Assembly: GCA_937892545.1 (NCBI GenBank)
Contig: CALAFO010000088.1
Coordinates: 1 to 15,308, forward strand
Direction: 5' to 3'
DNA length: 15,308 nucleotides
Source: Scatosoma sp002474405
GTDB taxonomy: Bacteria; Bacillota; Clostridia; Christensenellales; Borkfalkiaceae
In this document: piece by piece, positions 13,795 through 15,308 of the stretch
Position numbering within the stretch: position 1 is the first letter of the stretch
Layout of the letters: every line of letters starts with the position of its first letter
Made by a program: the position numbers and the translations under genes
The notes under the pieces: model-generated
Database searches by the model: none
Told to the model about the DNA's origin: nothing
Seen by the model: the letters and a program-made list of their open reading frames with translations, nothing else

Positions 13795-15036
13795 ATGAAT
13801 TATACTTTACTTGCGGGGATTCCGCAAGCCGTTACGGACAATTTAAAATATATCGTTATCGGCGTTTTCGCCTTCATCGGACTGATCGCGCTTATCTGCG
13901 GACTTTCGAAAGGTTTTTACCGTACGAGCAGGCGCTGGATTAAGTTTGCGGCGGTGCTGGCGCTGTTCTTTTTCGCGTTTAAAAAATATGCGGACAGAAT
14001 AGAATTCGACAAAATAAAATTTGCGGAAAAAATTCCCGCCGAGGCGCAAAGCGGCGTTCTTGCCGTAGCGTTTCTTTTGGCGGCGATTATCGCGGTGAAT
14101 ATCGTTTTCGGCATTATCGACGCGATTGTAAAACACTGCGCGATTAAAAAGATGAAAAGCGGCGTAACCATGTCGCGCAATCCCAACCCGAAAAAACGCC
14201 GAATCGAACAGAAACGAATCGATAAAAAATGGAAGCCCAACGGTTTTTCAAGGCTGTGCGGCGGCGTTGCGTGCGTTTTAAACGTGGCGGCATGCTTTGG
14301 ATTTATTTTAGCGCTGGCGCTTTTCGCCTGTTCGCGCGTGCCCTATCTTGCCGACGATAAACTTTCCGCGGTGTATTCGGCTCTGCCCGAAGCGGTGCTG
14401 CCGTTTCTGAAAAAATACGCGCTCGATTCGCTGGCGGTTCTGGTGATCGTTTCGATTTCTTACTGCGGCTACCGCGCGGGCGCGCTGAACGGAATCCGTT
14501 CGATTTTTATGACGTTCGGAATTCTGGCGGCGGTGATTTTCGGGATGTTTCTGCCGTTTTCCGCATGGGCGGGAACGGGCGAAGAGGCGAAAGCGATTTG
14601 TATTCCCGTGCGGGCGCTTGCGGATAGATATAAAATTTTATTCGAAAAATCGGAAAAGCTGGCGAACCGCGCTTCGCTGTTTTCGAAACTCGCCGCGGGA
14701 CTTACGCTTTCGGTGCTGTTCGCGCTGGTTATCGCGCTGCTCGGCGTGATTATCAAGGCGATTACGCGCACCATCCGCCGCGCGGCGGTGATACGAATCG
14801 TGGACGGCGCGTTATGCTTTATCGTTACGTTTATTCTGGCGCTGGCTCTGGTGGCGCTGGTGGCTGCCGTGATGCACACACTGGACTATGTGGACGTATT
14901 CAAAGGGAAATTCTCGTTCTCCTCGTTGTATGCGGAAGATTCGCCGCTGAACAGCGCCATGCAAGAGGCGTTCGACAAGTGGCTGGCACCCGCTTTGGAA
15001 CAAGCGAAAAACGCATTGAAAAATTACGTGCAGTAA
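13795..15036 (+). CDS. Membrane protein with two CvpA-like four-helix units
   Basis: A 413-residue polytopic membrane protein. The first unit has helices near 17-37, 48-62, 86-112 and 154-178; the second near 211-224, 233-256, 298-320 and 337-360. Each unit opens with a short helix ending in a Gly/Arg motif (GLSKGFYRTSRRW at 36-48; GYRAGALNGIRSIF at 225-238). Each then has a long hydrophobic hairpin ending in a basic patch (VKHCAIKKMK; KAITRTIRR) and a helix preceded by [GDR]G (RLCGGVACVLN; RIVDGALCFIV). That is the CvpA/colicin V production pattern, seen twice, so an internal duplication is inferred. CvpA proteins are linked to envelope stress and colicin export, with no settled mechanism. 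The basic loop at 113-148 is probably cytoplasmic. GGAGG (13784-13788) lies 6 nt before ATG. A soluble C-terminal tail spans about 362-413. The assignment is by pattern only. Confidence 0.7.
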   Translation: MNYTLLAGIPQAVTDNLKYIVIGVFAFIGLIALICGLSKGFYRTSRRWIKFAAVLALFFFAFKKYADRIEFDKIKFAEKIPAEAQSGVLAVAFLLAAIIAVNIVFGIIDAIVKHCAIKKMKSGVTMSRNPNPKKRRIEQKRIDKKWKPNGFSRLCGGVACVLNVAACFGFILALALFACSRVPYLADDKLSAVYSALPEAVLPFLKKYALDSLAVLVIVSISYCGYRAGALNGIRSIFMTFGILAAVIFGMFLPFSAWAGTGEEAKAICIPVRALADRYKILFEKSEKLANRASLFSKLAAGLTLSVLFALVIALLGVIIKAITRTIRRAAVIRIVDGALCFIVTFILALALVALVAAVMHTLDYVDVFKGKFSFSSLYAEDSPLNSAMQEAFDKWLAPALEQAKNALKNYVQ

Positions 15037-15105
15037 CCGTGCGGTAACCTTAGCGCAACATAAAATTAAAAATTTTCGGCAATAATATTTGTAGGCAATA
15101 AAACG

Positions 15106-15139
15106 AATCGGAGGCATGCTTTAACGCCTCCGATTTTTT
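15106..15139 (+). terminator. Intrinsic terminator after the CvpA-like gene
   Basis: AATCGGAGGC (15106-15115) pairs perfectly with GCCTCCGATT (15126-15135), and a T-run (15134-15139) follows. It ends the glnS/CvpA-like transcript. Confidence 0.92.
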
Positions 15140-15295
15140 GTATACTTTTATTGATAAAAGAGAAATGGTTGTATGTGGTTTATTTTAAAAAAAATCGAAA
15201 CATGTTGCAGCGCAGTGTATTGCCGTGTTTTGTAGTGCTGGTGGATTTTTGTTGTTATTAGCGCAGTGTTTTCCGCTTTGTTTTAGGCGTTAATT

Positions 15296-15308
15296 GCGGG
15301 AGGCAAAG
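15296..15308 (+). promoter_or_regulatory. Possible Shine-Dalgarno of a gene beyond the window
   Basis: GGGAGG (15298-15303) followed by CAAAG at the window edge looks like a ribosome binding site for a rightward gene not included. The DNA from 15140 holds no ORF of note. It contains GCGCAGTGT twice (15210-15218 and 15261-15269). No convincing promoter was identified. Confidence 0.3.

Overview
The window reads as a chromosomal segment of a Firmicute, most likely a gut Clostridia-type bacterium (perhaps Christensenellales-like; the lineage is a low-confidence guess). The support is: strong sigma-A promoters with 17-bp spacers, GGAGG-type ribosome binding sites, an SH3/NlpC-P60 wall protein, an alpha2-type glycyl-tRNA synthetase and CvpA-like and YczE/YitT-like membrane proteins. 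GC content is moderate, with GCG/GGC-rich codons in the genes and AT-rich intergenic DNA. No transposase, integrase, CRISPR array, tRNA or rRNA was seen.

Layout. Positions 1-2520 (minus strand) hold two tandem paralogous clan GH-A (GH5-like) glycoside hydrolases, repeated with an offset of exactly 1402 bp and separated by a cluster of GGGGAAG palindromes. Only the right-hand copy keeps a consensus promoter. Next on the minus strand (2713-3636) is a secreted SH3-NlpC/P60 peptidase. It diverges from a plus-strand run (3872-8750): a large N6-adenine DNA methyltransferase, a 74-residue acidic protein, a YjjG-type HAD nucleotidase and an unusual membrane-anchored GNAT acetyltransferase. These four are closely spaced or overlapping and probably form one operon from the promoter at 3801-3829.

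A new promoter at 8791-8820 drives a nitroreductase through a leader that contains a terminator-like hairpin just before the Shine-Dalgarno. A seven-or-so-helix YczE/YitT-like membrane protein follows. A strong bidirectional terminator (10249-10287) separates these from glyQS on the minus strand. glyQS and glnS are divergently transcribed from a 354-bp AT-rich region with strong promoters and inverted repeats. glnS is followed by a membrane protein that looks like a tandem duplication of a CvpA-type four-helix unit, then an intrinsic terminator (15106-15139) and the start of an unseen downstream gene's leader.

Most of the window is housekeeping or ordinary accessory content. The items most worth a second look are the signal-peptide/TM-anchored GNAT, the methyltransferase with its coupled acidic partner and no visible nuclease, the terminator-bearing nitroreductase leader, and the mosaic GH duplication bordered by palindromic repeats. 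I do not see a complete new system that could be asserted from sequence alone.
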